A DNA stretch of 64,000 nucleotides from Pogostemon cablin (Eukaryota; Streptophyta; Magnoliopsida; Lamiales; Lamiaceae), in the NCBI GenBank assembly GCA_023678885.1, contig CM043013.1:18384791-18448790 (forward strand), written 5' to 3'. The position numbers were made by a program, and so were the translations under genes. The notes under the pieces were generated by a model. It was not told the origin of the DNA and searched no databases. It worked only from the letters and a program-made list of their open reading frames with translations. Positions 1 to 10,524 of the stretch are shown one piece after another. How positions within the stretch are numbered: the stretch's first letter is position 1; the number at the start of each line of letters is the position of its first letter.

Positions 1-201
1 TCTCCCTCATAAAAAATTCCGGACAATATTTGGATCTACCCTTGTCAAATTAGCATCTCCCATATCGATTCTCAGCATCTACTTCAATATCCAGTCGTGC
101 GATATGATCCAACGGCCCATGTTTCCCCACCCACCCCATATAATTCACCCCCTCTCTCCACGCTTCTAGAGAGAGAGAAACGAAAGAGAGAGAGCTTGAA
201 A

Positions 202-756
202 ATGGACGCATTGGAATCTCCGCTTGAACCGCTTGCTTTCAATTACTTGGCTTACGGCTTCCTAACTGCCGTAAACAATATATGGGCGTGGGTGGCCGTT
301 ATAACGGCCGCCATTAGTTTATGGAGAATAAGAGCTACGTCATCGGCACTGCTGCATGCTACACAGGCGCCGCCGAGAGTGGCGCAAACGGAGGATGCCG
401 TTTCATCGACACCGCCAGTTGTATCTGCTCCGATTAAGAAATCCTTGGAGAGAGAAGGTAGCACAAAAATGAAGTTCAGTTTGGTGTACAGGGAGGAGGA
501 AGTGGCGGTCGGCGGCAGTGAGAGGGAGGACGGCGGAGATGGGACAGTGGCGGGGGTGAGTGAGAGTGAGGAGAAGTGGTGGTGCGATGATTGGGAGAGA
601 ATGATGGTGATGAGAATAGGGGATATGGGGTGGTATCGGTGGCAGGATACGACGGCGTTAGATGGCAGTGTGGTGCGGTTGTGGGAAGGGCGGAGGAAGC
701 GGAAAGAGGCGGCGGTGTTGGTGGATGATGGTGTCGTGTGGTGTGGTAGTAGGTGA
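202..756 (+). CDS. Hypothetical small membrane-anchored plant protein
   Basis: This is the only convincing host gene in the window. The start at 202 is chosen over the upstream in-frame ATG at 97 because 202 has a purine-rich context (GAAAATGG) and follows a CT/GA-rich stretch typical of a plant 5' leader. The product is about 184 aa. It has one hydrophobic stretch at roughly residues 15-45 (rich in W, A, V, I), followed by a basic residue, which suggests a single transmembrane segment or signal anchor. The rest is polar and Glu/Gly/Arg-rich, with a Trp-rich block (WW..DWERM, WYRWQD) at about residues 115-145. The 3' half is GC-rich compared with the flanks, as expected for exon sequence. I do not recognise the family. 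No intron signals are needed to read it. A shadow ORF on the other strand (476-880) is low-complexity Ser/Pro/His and is not supported. Confidence 0.6.
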   Translation: MDALESPLEPLAFNYLAYGFLTAVNNIWAWVAVITAAISLWRIRATSSALLHATQAPPRVAQTEDAVSSTPPVVSAPIKKSLEREGSTKMKFSLVYREEEVAVGGSEREDGGDGTVAGVSESEEKWWCDDWERMMVMRIGDMGWYRWQDTTALDGSVVRLWEGRRKRKEAAVLVDDGVVWCGSR

Positions 757-1294
757 TGTGATGTGGATTATAGATATAGACTTTAGTAATATTTGATGCG
801 GTTGGAGAGAATAATGATTGTTGTTCTGATATAAAAAAGAAAAATGTAAATAATTTTGTCATTTTTTTTTTATATACCATCAGTTCTTAAATGCAGAAAT
901 TTTAGTTTTTTTTTTTTGCTCATTTGCTAATTTTTTCTATATTTCCTTTCAATTAAAGATTCATCAATTGTTTCATTAATCAATAAAGAAATTGAAAAAA
1001 AAATTGTGCTAACTGGATCTTGTATCCGGCTTATCAATGGACCCGATTCAAATTTGGTAAAATAAGTTTTGAATTGAATCAGCCTAAACTCAAGTGATAA
1101 AAGTATTAATAATATGATTCTAAAACATTATTGTTTAAGATTATTGTAGATTTGAGAAGAGAGCTATTTAACCGATTCTCCGCTAATGTGAGAGTGCGAA
1201 AATATTTGAAATTTGGACCAATCAATAAAAGAATATAAATGGAAAAAATGAAATAGATATCATAAATCAACACTGATAAAGGGATAATCAAATA
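757..1294. other. AT-rich 3' flank of the host gene, no gene seen
   Basis: The stretch is AT-rich with several poly(T) and poly(A) runs. An AATAAA-like string near 983 could serve as a poly(A) signal for the gene ending at 756, though it is about 230 bp downstream. The only longer open frame here (minus strand, 1106-1363) is Ile/Leu/Tyr-rich translation of AT-rich DNA. Confidence 0.4.
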
Positions 1295-1975
1295 CTTCCT
1301 CCGTCTAACGTTTATATTTATTTGTGTATTCACATAAATGAAGAGATATAATATTTTAATCAATAGTAAGTTTTAAAATATAAAATGAGTTTATTGCAAA
1401 CAAAAACACACTCACATTTACTTCGATTACAATTTAATTCTAATTTTTGGAAATTCATAAAAAAGACTACAATCTTTGAAATATGTTGCAATTCACACCA
1501 ATCCTTGCTGCCAGATTGCTGACGTGGCTGACTTATGTCACGTCAGCTTCCACGTTATTTTTTTATTAATTGTACGAAAAAAGTCTCGCATTTACTTTAG
1601 TTGCGATTTAATCACAACCTTTAAATTTTTTTTTAAAAAAACACCAATTTATATATTTTTGTAAATTACACCAACATAATAACATTTAAATATTAACATA
1701 AAAAATAACACAATTCTACATCATTAAGTTTGATTATATGAACGAATTAATTATTTCTAACATGTAAATAGTAAAGGTATATATAAATATATATATATAT
1801 TTTTTTTTCAATAATCTATATAATATTTAATAGGTAGTTGTATTAGTATTGTGTAGGTTCTATGTGGAATACTTAATTATTTTTGTGTGGGTCCCACTTA
1901 ATAAAAAAGAAATTTAAACCTTAACTTGCAATAAACCAAAATAAAAACGTAAACCTTAACGCGGGACGGAATGAG
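1295..1975. mobile_element. Stowaway-like MITE containing a foldback fragment
   Basis: The left end reads ACTTCCTCCGTCT after TA, and the right end reads GGACGGAATGAGTA, so the ends form an imperfect inverted repeat flanked by TA, as in Tc1/mariner Stowaway elements. At about 1400-1680 it contains a second element. That element has a TGACGTGGC...GCCACGTCA-like palindrome (about 1520-1552) and phrases such as TTTACTTTAGTTGCGATTTA that recur in the foldback element at 16526-17605. An AT microsatellite lies at about 1780-1800. No protein is encoded. Confidence 0.5.
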
Positions 1976-2460
1976 TAATTGATAAAGATGGTTTTAGATA
2001 TCACACATTCTACTCCATTACACGAGTGTCAATATATTTTTTTTAACAAGATGTCACACAAATATTGTTATATTTCATTTTTTAATAGATTTCACTCAAA
2101 CCAAATAATTAATATATCTCCATAGGCTCCACCCACAATATTATTAAAAATATTCATTATATATTAAAATATTATATTTCTCCACCCATTACATATTAGA
2201 ATAATATACTCTTTCATTTGAATGTAAAAAGCAAATGCAACCTTAGAAAGTGTATGTTATAGGGATAATTTCGAAACTAGTCCCGTAAGAATAGGTGAAT
2301 CCACTTTTAGTCATTAATTTATGCAAATTCTCAAAACTGGTTCTTTTTTGCTATTATCAAACCAAATTTTTACCATGCTATTTACGAAAATGCCACAATG
2401 TTTATAAACATGACTATACTTGATTCTAAAGGCTGATTTTCATTCAGTTTCCGCTCAAAA
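1976..2460. other. AT-rich intergenic sequence up to the viral primer site
   Basis: No gene or clear repeat ends are visible. The last 60-100 bases before 2461 may already be viral leader, because the circular viral genome would place leader sequence there, but I cannot fix the host-virus junction from sequence alone. Confidence 0.3.
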
Positions 2461-2474
2461 TGGTATCAGAGTCC
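2461..2474 (+). promoter_or_regulatory. Minus-strand primer binding site (tRNA-Met) of the endogenous virus
   Basis: TGGTATCAGAGTCC matches the 3' end of plant initiator tRNA-Met (canonical TGGTATCAGAGC) except for the C-to-T at the twelfth base. In caulimovirids this site defines nucleotide 1 of the genome. Viral ORF remnants follow within 100 bases. Confidence 0.8.
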
Positions 2475-2549
2475 TAGATTTATTTATCAATGAATGGAAA
2501 ATTTATTATATACTTGTATCACTTAACGAGAGGAGAGTTTAAAAGATAT

Positions 2550-3583
2550 ATGGATCAGAAGAAAAATTCGACATTCGAGTATGGCAAGGCTTGTAGCCCT
2601 GTTCAAGACGATAAAAATAGCCCCTTCAGGTCTGTTGGAGATAGTAGCACATGTAGTCCTAACTAAGAATATTATTATATTCTGTATAGACATATAGTAA
2701 AAAAAGAGAAGAAGATAACTAGAGATTTTGGGATAACCTATAACGAGGAATGGAACGTACAAGAGCTCGGGCCAATCAGACAGAGTAAGAACACTTGAAG
2801 GAAATTCGAAAGGATGAAATAAGATACTCCAAAGAGGTGCTAAAAAATATAGTGGAACTTTACAATTTCACTGAGATCCATGGACGTATTCCTAGACATG
2901 AACAATGGAAAAGGTGACCAAATCAAAGTCCAAGAGAGATCTGCAAACCATACTTCTTTTCATGGTGGTCAAAATGACGGGGTGGAAAGAGATCAAGGTA
3001 GATAACTCTAAGATGAACCAAGATCTTAGAGAAATACAGAAGACGGTAAAATTCTTTGGAGAATATTGCCAAAGCATGTCCAAAATGATAGTTGAGATCA
3101 GCTTTAAGATGGATAAGGTGGAGACGTTGCAGAACAAACAACTTGATCTCATCAAGAAATTGAGAGATCAGGTAATATCCATAGAAACCAAGGTGACCGG
3201 GAAAAGGCTAGGAGGAAGGTTGCCACCAACCTTTAGAATGGAATCCATTTTACATCAAAAGGGGAAGACGACGGAGGCCACGAGGCCAAAGACTGAGAAT
3301 GAAAAGATGATCACTATTCTTCGAGGAGAATCCACATCTCCAGATGAAAAGAGCGAATCTTGAAGATTTACAAGATCTATATGAGTCCCTCCAAGGACTA
3401 ACACTTGTAGATCTAAAGATGAATGCAGGAGAGACGCCAAGCTCTCAACAGCATTCACGGGGTCCTCAGATACAATATGATCTGAGCCAAAATGAAAGAA
3501 CCTCTGGATCACAAGGAATTCAGGGGATGAGACAAGAAGAAATAATCACAAATCAAGGAGATTTCAGTATTAGACCAACATGA
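2550..3583 (+). pseudogene. Viral ORF 1 remnant, coiled-coil protein
   Basis: Coding traces run in several frames. ATGs at 2550 and 2751 open short reading frames closed by stops. 2905-3363 is the longest open piece (152 aa), and 3344-3583 continues in another frame. The 2905-3363 product is Lys/Glu/Asp/Ile-rich with heptad-like spacing of Ile, Leu and Met at about residues 45-95, so a coiled coil is likely. Its position before the coat domain resembles the N-terminal part of caulimovirid ORFs that carry coiled coils (virion-associated or capsid extension proteins). At least two frameshifts and an early stop disable it. The exact family role is inference. Confidence 0.55.
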
Positions 3584-3673
3584 TTGTCCACTGGAGCAAG
3601 TCGAGTTTGTTGATAAAATCGACACAATACCCCATATGGTCGATCTCACATTGAACCGATAAATCTATATGGG

Positions 3674-4805
3674 TTGATCCTAAACCTTGACACTCTAGAC
3701 TTCAAGAATAGAGAATCTTTAATCGACGAGTGGATGAATGCAATAAAAATTGCAGGAGGTGCACTGGAGATTGATAAAGAAGGGTTCATAAGATTCCTAA
3801 CTATGAGCCTTGATGGACCGGTAAAGTGCGCGTGGGAGCTATTCTCAGACGAAGTCAAGACGAAGGCCATGGAAAGAGAAGCCCTTGCCGATATTATTGA
3901 TCACATGGCAACGATATTCAAGATCCATTTCATCAGAGTAGGCTACTTTAAAGGAATGGAGGAAGAAAAGAAGAAGAAATATAGGAATGCCCTATACATC
4001 CTGGAGCTACTTGACATTTGTCATGTAGACGAGTACATCCAACTCTTCACAGAATATAGATGGAAATCAAAGATAAAGGAGAAGGAAGCTTTCCACTTGT
4101 TCTTTGCCAATGTTCCAAACCCATGGAGAGAGATGCTGATCAAAGAATATGAACCATGTGAACTGGATTCAATAGCGAGGAGAATGTCCTTCCTCAAAGC
4201 TAATATTGTGGAATGGAGTCATCAAGCATCGCTGCATAAAATTACAAGAGATTTAGGGGAATCAACAAGACAATACTAATATGCTGCGAAGGTAATGATC
4301 TGCAACCATCATTGGAAAAAGCCCAAGAAAGCAGAAAAGGATGAAGAAAAGTCATCCTTATACTTAAAGAAACAGATGTTGGAGATCCAGAAGACCAAGA
4401 TCCTTTTGGTCTAAACAAAAGGCCCGAAGCTATAAATCAGGGCAAAGGTCAGGACCATCAAGGTGGAGTTCAAGGAGTCGAGCTTCATCCTCAGGATCAA
4501 ACCAGAGGAGTACATGGAGAACTCCCACAAGAAAAACGTCCTAAAGAGTACCCACTCGAGCAAATGAAAGATTCAAGGATCGTAACTGCTACACATGTGG
4601 AGCCAGATGGCATATCTCACTAGATTGCCAAGAAAACCAGAGGCGAGGAGTAAGGCAGTTTCAAACCACCCAAAAAATGGAGAAAGCTGTTTACTTTCAA
4701 GATCTGGTACATGTATATCAATTTGAAGATATACCCTCGGACAAGAGTATATATGAAGAAGAAATCTTCATTCAAGATGAATATTCTGAAGATGAGTCGG
4801 AGTGA
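3674..4805 (+). pseudogene. Caulimovirid coat protein remnant with zinc knuckle
   Basis: The open piece 3674-4279 (201 aa) has the capsid-core look of caulimovirids and related Gag proteins: a W/I-rich helical start, a segment on transfer and processing of large polar helices, and a terminal lead toward a basic region. The zinc knuckle lies at 4587-4628 in another frame, with spacing Cys-X2-Cys-X4-His-X4-Cys (C..C....H....C visible), preceded by Arg/Ser/Lys-rich sequence. An acidic Glu/Asp-rich tail ends at a TGA at 4803-4805. Basic region, CCHC, then acidic tail is the usual C-terminal order of the caulimovirid coat protein. A stop at 4277-4279 and at least one frameshift separate the core from the knuckle. 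Confidence 0.75.
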
Positions 4806-4839
4806 AGAAGAAAGCTTCAGATAGGAGATATAAGAGGAT

Positions 4840-5740
4840 ATGTCTGAACTCTTTTCCCAGACATCTATTTCTCATAAGGCATTTATGAGAATCATGAAGG
4901 AGGATCCAAGACTGTACGATGGATTTACGATAGGGAGAATGGAGCGGTTCTTCAGCCTAAAAAAAAGAAAGCATCACATCATAATATACAAGGTGACCGA
5001 ATGGGATATTTTCATCCATATGGAGCTTTCTGAAAATATGATGGAAATGCAGCTAGTTCTGGTTGATGAAGTTAAAAAGAAACTCATTAAGCTCTAGAGC
5101 AAAGTAGCCCAAATAATGTCCTGGATCTATATCGGAGCTATTCGGATCCTCATCAATGCAACATTCAAAGAAGGTATTGATTCAGCAATCGATGTTGTTA
5201 TCTTTGATAAGAGGATAAAAAACACAAGAGATGCATGCTTGGGAGGAATCTCAGGAAGCCTGTTTACAGGAAAGGTGGCATTCTACATCTATCCAAGGAT
5301 TGCCTACAATCTGGTGGACCAAGATTTCAATAGACTACTTACACTTTTTCAAGATTATAAGAACAAAGATTTGATGAAAGAAGGGAAAGGTCATACTCTA
5401 TCACCACAGTATCACATATGCTCTATCAAACACTCCTCATTCGGATTTATTCCAAATGAAGGAGTATATTAAGATACCGGAAGTGTTCAAAAGAGTTGCA
5501 TGCGCAACCAAGCCAGAAATAATGGAGTTGCCACCAATCCATGACATGGATTTACAGATCAAAGATAATCTAGTTTGGAGAAGGCAAGACAACCTCAGAT
5601 TTAAGCAGAGAATGATTTCTTTCCAAGAAGACAAAATGATCAGTGAAAGATGGAAAAAGAAATCAATCGCGGAGGTGATCCAGGAACTAGAAAAGTTCAC
5701 AACAAAGGGTGAACTAAAATGCCTAGAAGGATGGAGATGA
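4840..5740 (+). pseudogene. Caulimovirid movement protein remnant (30K type)
   Basis: 4840-5097 and 5116-5472 lie in the same frame, separated by a single TAG at 5095-5097; the C-terminal part (5456-5740) is in another frame. The central piece carries the hallmark of caulimovirid cell-to-cell movement proteins: an IYIGAI-type start followed by a FKEGIDS stretch, a D.RI motif, and a GxLxxGKVxFxxxP segment. Members of this family form tubules through plasmodesmata. The C-terminal part is Lys/Glu/Arg-rich and probably helical. It sits between the coat and protease regions. Confidence 0.75.
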
Positions 5741-5927
5741 GTCAAAGTAATATTCGATATCACCAAAAAGGAAAACTCTATTCCTTTTGATGTCTTGTAT
5801 TATCTTCAACAACCAACAACTGGAGATGTCGAGGACTTGGTGATCATGAGCTGATAATTGAAGGAGTTACAGGAAGATTCCCTAAACAACTGGTGCTGGA
5901 ATTAGAGTTTCTCGAGGATCACAAACC

Positions 5928-6418
5928 TTGGGAATGATTACAAGATGGAATAGAAATCATGGTCAAAGGGAAAAGATACAAGGTTCACTAGTAGTTCGAG
6001 TTATAAGCTCTAATCTACTAATGACCATGAGTCCATTCTCGATATATATCACCATAGGAATGATATATAAGGAGCACTGTGCGGAGTATTTTGCCGCATA
6101 CAATGATTCAGGAGCCGGTATCTGCACAACAAAGGAAGGAGTCTTTCCTAAAGACTTTTGCGAAGATTTGTCGATTGTACTAGGAAGAGATTTCTCACAG
6201 AGGGTGCTAACCCCTAAAAGATGAATCAAGAAAGCAGAAATTATGATCGGAGGAGTGGATCGTACTCCATGGTACAAGGTGAAAACTCCACCAATATATT
6301 TTTATAACACCGGAGCAGATATCCTATTAGAAAACAATTTCCTGCAAACATTCAAGCGCTTTACCCAAGAGAACTTAACAAGAATGCTTATTTTCACAAC
6401 CCTTTATTAACATAAGAT
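5928..6418 (+). pseudogene. Viral aspartic protease remnant (start of pol)
   Basis: The open stretch 5928-6224 contains the catalytic signature DSGAG (usual DTGAS) followed by the CT..EGVFP context typical of caulimovirid proteases, at roughly 6100-6150. A second segment in another frame at about 6290-6370 has the GADILLxNNFLQ pattern that normally forms the C-terminal half of the protease. A stop at 6222-6224 and a frameshift lie between them. The hAT MITE at 6427-6822 interrupts pol just downstream. Confidence 0.65.
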
Positions 6419-6426
6419 CATTGCAC

Positions 6427-6822
6427 TAGACATGCAGTCCGGTTCGGAACCGTCTGTTCTAGTTCCAAGGTAGGAGAACTGGAATCGAACTGAGGTATGA
6501 AGGTTTCGGCTTTGAAACCGACAGTTCCGATTCCAGTTCTAGTTCAGAACCGTCGGTTTTAGTTTTATTTTTTTAACTTTTTTTGGTTTTAAGTATAAAA
6601 AGTAAAAAAATTTGAAAAACTGGCTGCCCGAACCGGAACCGTCAGTTCAGAACTAGAACTACCGGTTTTTTCCCAAATATAAGGAACCGGAATTGAACCT
6701 TTCTTAGCCAGTTTTGGTTTTTTTTGGCCAATTCTGAAACCGGCAGTTCTGGTTCCAGTTCTAATTAAAACCGATGATTTTCCAGTTCGAACTGCCGGTT
6801 CCGATTTTTTGGTGCATGTCTA
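6427..6822. mobile_element. hAT-type MITE inserted in the viral pol region
   Basis: The terminal inverted repeats are TAGACATGCA and TGCATGTCTA. They are flanked by a perfect 8-bp target duplication CATTGCAC at 6419-6426 and 6823-6830, diagnostic of hAT elements. The interior is made of degenerate GGAACCG/CGGTTCC phrases that pair across the element. It encodes nothing. It inserted after the virus was already in the genome and is oriented without regard to the viral frame. Confidence 0.9.
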
Positions 6823-6830
6823 CATTGCAC

Positions 6831-8427
6831 CAAGACTGCATAATGCATTTTAGAGAAAAATGTCAATTCGATTTCGCAACAAACATGGTGATGATCAAGG
6901 AAAACTTAGACATCCAAAGATGAACGATCAAAGAAGATATGGAGAAGCAGTCCTTCAAGTGCAAAGCGAGACTAGTGGAGGATGGAAGATGGAGAATCTA
7001 AAGGAAAAAAGAATCCACATTCTCAAAGCAAACTTGGGAGAAAACCTACAGAGAGTCATTATAATTGAAGAACAAACATCTTAGGAGGACGTCAAGAAAA
7101 AGATACAGAGGAACTTCAATAAGAATCCTCTAGCCTTGTGGAAAAAACAAGCTCAAAGCCTCGCTCAAGGTGAAAAAAGGAAAGGAGCATGAATTCGTAA
7201 GATACAAGCCTATCTTGATGAATCTAGATGATTGAAAGGATATGCAGCAAATACATAAGGAACATCTAGACCTTAAGTTGATATCGCTAGGAGTATCTCC
7301 ATATAGCAATCCAGGATTTCTGATTCAAAATCATGGAGAGGTCAAGAGAGGAAAATCGAGACTTGTTATCAACTACAAATGGATCAAAAATATCTCAGAG
7401 TTTGACGATACTACATACTAAGTAGGGAACACTTGGTCAACTGTATCGAGAACGCCAAGGTATTCTCAAAATTTGATTGCAAATCTGGATTTTACCAGAT
7501 TATATGATGGAATGTCACACCACAAGGCCATTATATTTGGAATGTCATGCCTATGTGCTTGGCAAACGCACAATCTTCTTCAAGGATTATTTCGCATTCA
7601 TGTTTGTATATGTGGACGATATCCTCATAGCCTCGAAAAACATGAAGGAGCATCTAGCGCATTTGGAAAATTTTCAGAAGTATGTCACAAGGAAGAATTA
7701 GTGCTTTCTGAAAAGAAGGCAGTAATAACAACAAGACAAATCGAGTTCCTTGGAGTCAAGATTGATGAATTCAAAATTATTCTATAACCATACATTGTAG
7801 AAAAGGTTCAGAGATTTCCTTAAGATCTCATGGATAAGAAAAAACTTCAGAGTTTCCTAAGAGTTGTCAACTTTGATGGAATGTTCATCAACAATCTGGC
7901 ACAATATCGGAAGGTGTTCAGTCCTTTATTGAAGAAAGATGCCGAATTTAAATGGGTGGAATCACACTGAGAGACACTTAAACAATTAAAATAGATTTGC
8001 GAAAAGCTCCCAAAGTTAGCCATTCCAAAGGATGAGGATGATCTGGTACTTTATATAGAAGCTAATGACTATTGGTGGGTAGCAGTTCTTACTAAGTCCA
8101 TATCAAAAGAAGTGTCATGCAGATATTTCAGCTGACTCTTTGCAGAGAATGAGGCAAAGAGATGGCACACCAATGAAAATGAGTTCTTTGTAGTTTGAAA
8201 GGCGTTCAAAAAATGGCAGTTATTTCTTTTGGCGAAGAAATTCATTCTTAAAGTTGATAACACGAGTGTCAATGCCTTTTTAAAAAACAAAATTGAATCT
8301 AAACCAGAAAAAGGCTAGACTTTAAGATGACAAGTTGAATGCCAATATTATGATTTTAATATTGTCATCATTAAATCTGTTGAAAATGTTTTGGCAGATT
8401 ACCTGACGAGAGATGGAGGGAGTTGAG
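6831..8427 (+). pseudogene. Viral reverse transcriptase and RNase H remnant
   Basis: RT traces begin near 7200, where an SPYSNPGF-like segment with KRGKSRLVINYK follows. FDCKSGFYQI lies at about 7468-7500 and YVDDILIAS at about 7609-7635 (frame of 7477-7701). The thumb-side segment FLGVKID is in the frame of 7473-7787. The distance from FDCKSGF to YVDD is only about 36 codons, shorter than the usual 70 or so, so an internal deletion is likely. RNase H traces run from about 8035 to 8400: an LVLYIEANDYWWVAVL-like segment in which the usual catalytic Asp position reads Glu-Ala-Asn, then ENEFFVV, then VLADYLTRDG at the end. Many stops and frameshifts are present. Confidence 0.75.
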
Positions 8428-9776
8428 ATAGACTCCATCCTGATCGCTTCAAGACACCTGATGGACAACTTTGAGTTGCTCAAAGGGGACTTCGAGAATC
8501 TGGTAATCAATGCAGGGCTTGCCGGAAAATTATAAGAGATTGAACAGACTAAAGTGTCTAATCGTATACGAGGGTGTATCCGTAACAATATGGATCTATT
8601 CAAAATGATACGAGATCCACTCCTTCGGGCTCTTGATAGTCTCTTGATAGTAATTAATGAAAGGAGAGTATTCAAAAATGGGGCTCTTAACCTGGAGCAA
8701 GGGATTCAAGTACCCTTAGCAAAAATCCTGGATTGGAACTTCCGAAGGAAGAATTGGTCCAAGAAAAAATCGAGACATTGGAGTCACATCTAGAGTCATC
8801 GAGTCAACCCAGCACCTCTGGGTTAAAAAGAAAGAGATCAGTCTTAGGCCTATAACAGGCACCGATAAGGCTGGTATTAACATATCTGATTTTTCTCATT
8901 TGCAGTACCAGGCTAGCTGGAAAAAATTAAATATAAGATAGGAAATCTGTCTAGAGAAATACCGGATAGATGTATCAGGAGAATACCCCCGTATTTCGAT
9001 GAGGAAAGTTCAAATCCAAATGATGTAAAATAGTGGTACGATTTCGGGGCATTAGCCTCAATAGACACCGTTGCACCAAGCTTCTCAGAACTCTCAAAAT
9101 TTCCAGAATGGCTAAGGAAAGCAGTTGAGAAGGCGTGGGAAAATAATGCGACTTTGTCTAGAGGAGATATATATGAGCTCTATTTACCCAATGTAGCTCC
9201 AAAACCAGTCGGGAAAGGTAACCACGGGGTCTTTTATTTTATCAAGTTAAGAAAACTAGATATCATGACATTAAACAAAATCAAGGAGTCTTTTGGGAAG
9301 AAACCAGTCCTGGTTTCTACCTATTCTGAGGATCAAATCTCTACGTGGAGTGCAAGGGGTTTGTATGCCTGGATTCAAGCCATGGATCAGGTAAAGTTCC
9401 CATTCAAATTCGAACACAAAACTGTGAATAGGTCTTTCCTGTTAAACACCTTAATAGAAAAAAAGATAGCGTTTGGCGAAAAAGCTTTCTAAGAAAAGCA
9501 AAAGCTTCTTTGGAGGAATAAACTGCCGGTGAGTAAACAAACTCATCCGAAATACTGCAACAGGGCACACTTTGGGCAATAGACAAACAAAATATGCACA
9601 AGCTGCACTACCCAAATAAAACCAGAGTATGGAAAATAAGTAAGGTTAGGCATAGGAAGAAGATGGATTGCCGGACCCCTTCCAGCAAAGGAAAAGACAC
9701 GTTGAAAGAAGAGAGTAAAACCTCTTTAAATACCGAAGAGATGGAGGACCCTTCGGATACTATGGGAGACAAATGA
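8428..9776 (+). pseudogene. Last viral ORF remnant (putative transactivator/viroplasmin position)
   Basis: Open pieces are 8554-8793, 9154-9492 and 9594-9776, in different frames. The middle piece (112 aa) contains GDIYELYLPN..PKPVGKG, GVFYFIKLRKL and a STWSARGLYAWIQAM segment; aromatic and Gly/Trp-rich context of this kind is seen in the central domain of viroplasmin-type proteins. The last piece is Lys/Ser/Thr/Glu-rich and ends just before the promoter repeats. Position (after pol, before the 35S-like promoter) is the main reason to assign it to the transactivator/inclusion-body slot. I do not see a decisive motif. Confidence 0.45.
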
Positions 9777-9928
9777 CTCTTCAAAAAAAGCAAGAGTCGG
9801 ATGACCTTTTCCAGAGAGGTAAAAGCCATGTGTACCCCTACAAAAGGCCAAAGAAGGGTGGCCCAGATGATGGCATCTAATGCAGAGAAGGGGATAAGCC
9901 AGCTGCTAAAGTTGACATCCAATACAAG

Positions 9929-10030
9929 TGACGCAAGTACTGATGTAAGCATGGTGACGTAAGAACTGACGTCACAAAGAGTTAAGAGGTTTTGAAATCT
10001 GGATTTCACGTTAGAGAGCCTCTATAAATA
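9929..10030 (+). promoter_or_regulatory. 35S-like viral promoter, copy 1
   Basis: TGACGC is at 9929-9934, TGACGT at 9955-9960 and TGACGTCA at 9967-9974; the last two are spaced like the as-1 element of the CaMV 35S promoter, which binds TGA-type bZIP factors. TATAAATA at 10023-10030 follows about 50 bp later. Confidence 0.75.
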
Positions 10031-10134
10031 AAGGAGTCTGAGGAAACAAAAGGTCAAAGAAGGGTGGCCCAGATGAGGGCTTCCAATGCAGAGAAGGGAA
10101 AAAGCCAGCTGCCAAAGTTAACATCCAATGCAAG

Positions 10135-10234
10135 TGACGCAAGTACTGATATAAGCATGGTGACGTAAGAACTGACGTCAAAGAGTTAAGAGGCTTTGAA
10201 ATCTAGATTTCACATTAGAGTGCCTCTATAAATA
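10135..10234 (+). promoter_or_regulatory. 35S-like viral promoter, copy 2
   Basis: TGACGC is at 10135-10140, TGACGT at 10161-10166, TGACGTCA at 10173-10180 and TATAAATA at 10227-10234. This copy lies closest to the expected transcript start, about 30 bp downstream, near the phrase GCATCGACCATCACC. Confidence 0.75.
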
Positions 10235-10298
10235 AAGGAGTCTGAGGAAGCAGAAGGCATCGACCATCACCCTTTGTTCTCTCATATCATAAATATTA

Positions 10299-10524
10299 CT
10301 CCTCCCATCCGCTCGAAAGAGGGTCTTTTTTCTATTTTGGTCATCCGTTCTAAAGAGGATCATTTCCTTTTTTACACATAGGACCCACACACACCCACTA
10401 ATACAAACTAAAATATGGGGTCCACACTCCCACTAATACAACTACCCGCTACACATTAAATAATAATACTCCTTAATCAACATGCACAAAAGTAAAAGAC
10501 CCTCTTTCGGATGGACGGAGGGAG
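10299..10524. mobile_element. Stowaway-like MITE in the viral leader
   Basis: The ends are CTCCTCCCATCCGCTCGAAA and, on the other strand, CTCCCTCCGTCCATCCGAAA, flanked by TA at 10297-10298 and 10525-10526. The element is 226 bp. It inserted downstream of the viral TATA, in sequence that would be transcript leader. Confidence 0.85.

Larger units (their letters stand above)
9841..10252 (+). repeat. Tandem duplication (206-bp unit) of the viral promoter region
   Basis: Unit 1 is 9841-10046 and unit 2 is 10047-10252. Both begin CAAAAGG(C/T)CAAAGAAGGG and end GGAGTCTGAGGAA. They differ by scattered substitutions and a 2-base deletion next to TGACGTCA, so the two TATA boxes are 204 bp apart. Confidence 0.9.

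Noticed and set aside
476..880. Minus-strand 134-aa ORF opposite the host gene
   Set aside because: Low-complexity Ser/Pro/His/Thr shadow of the plus-strand gene.
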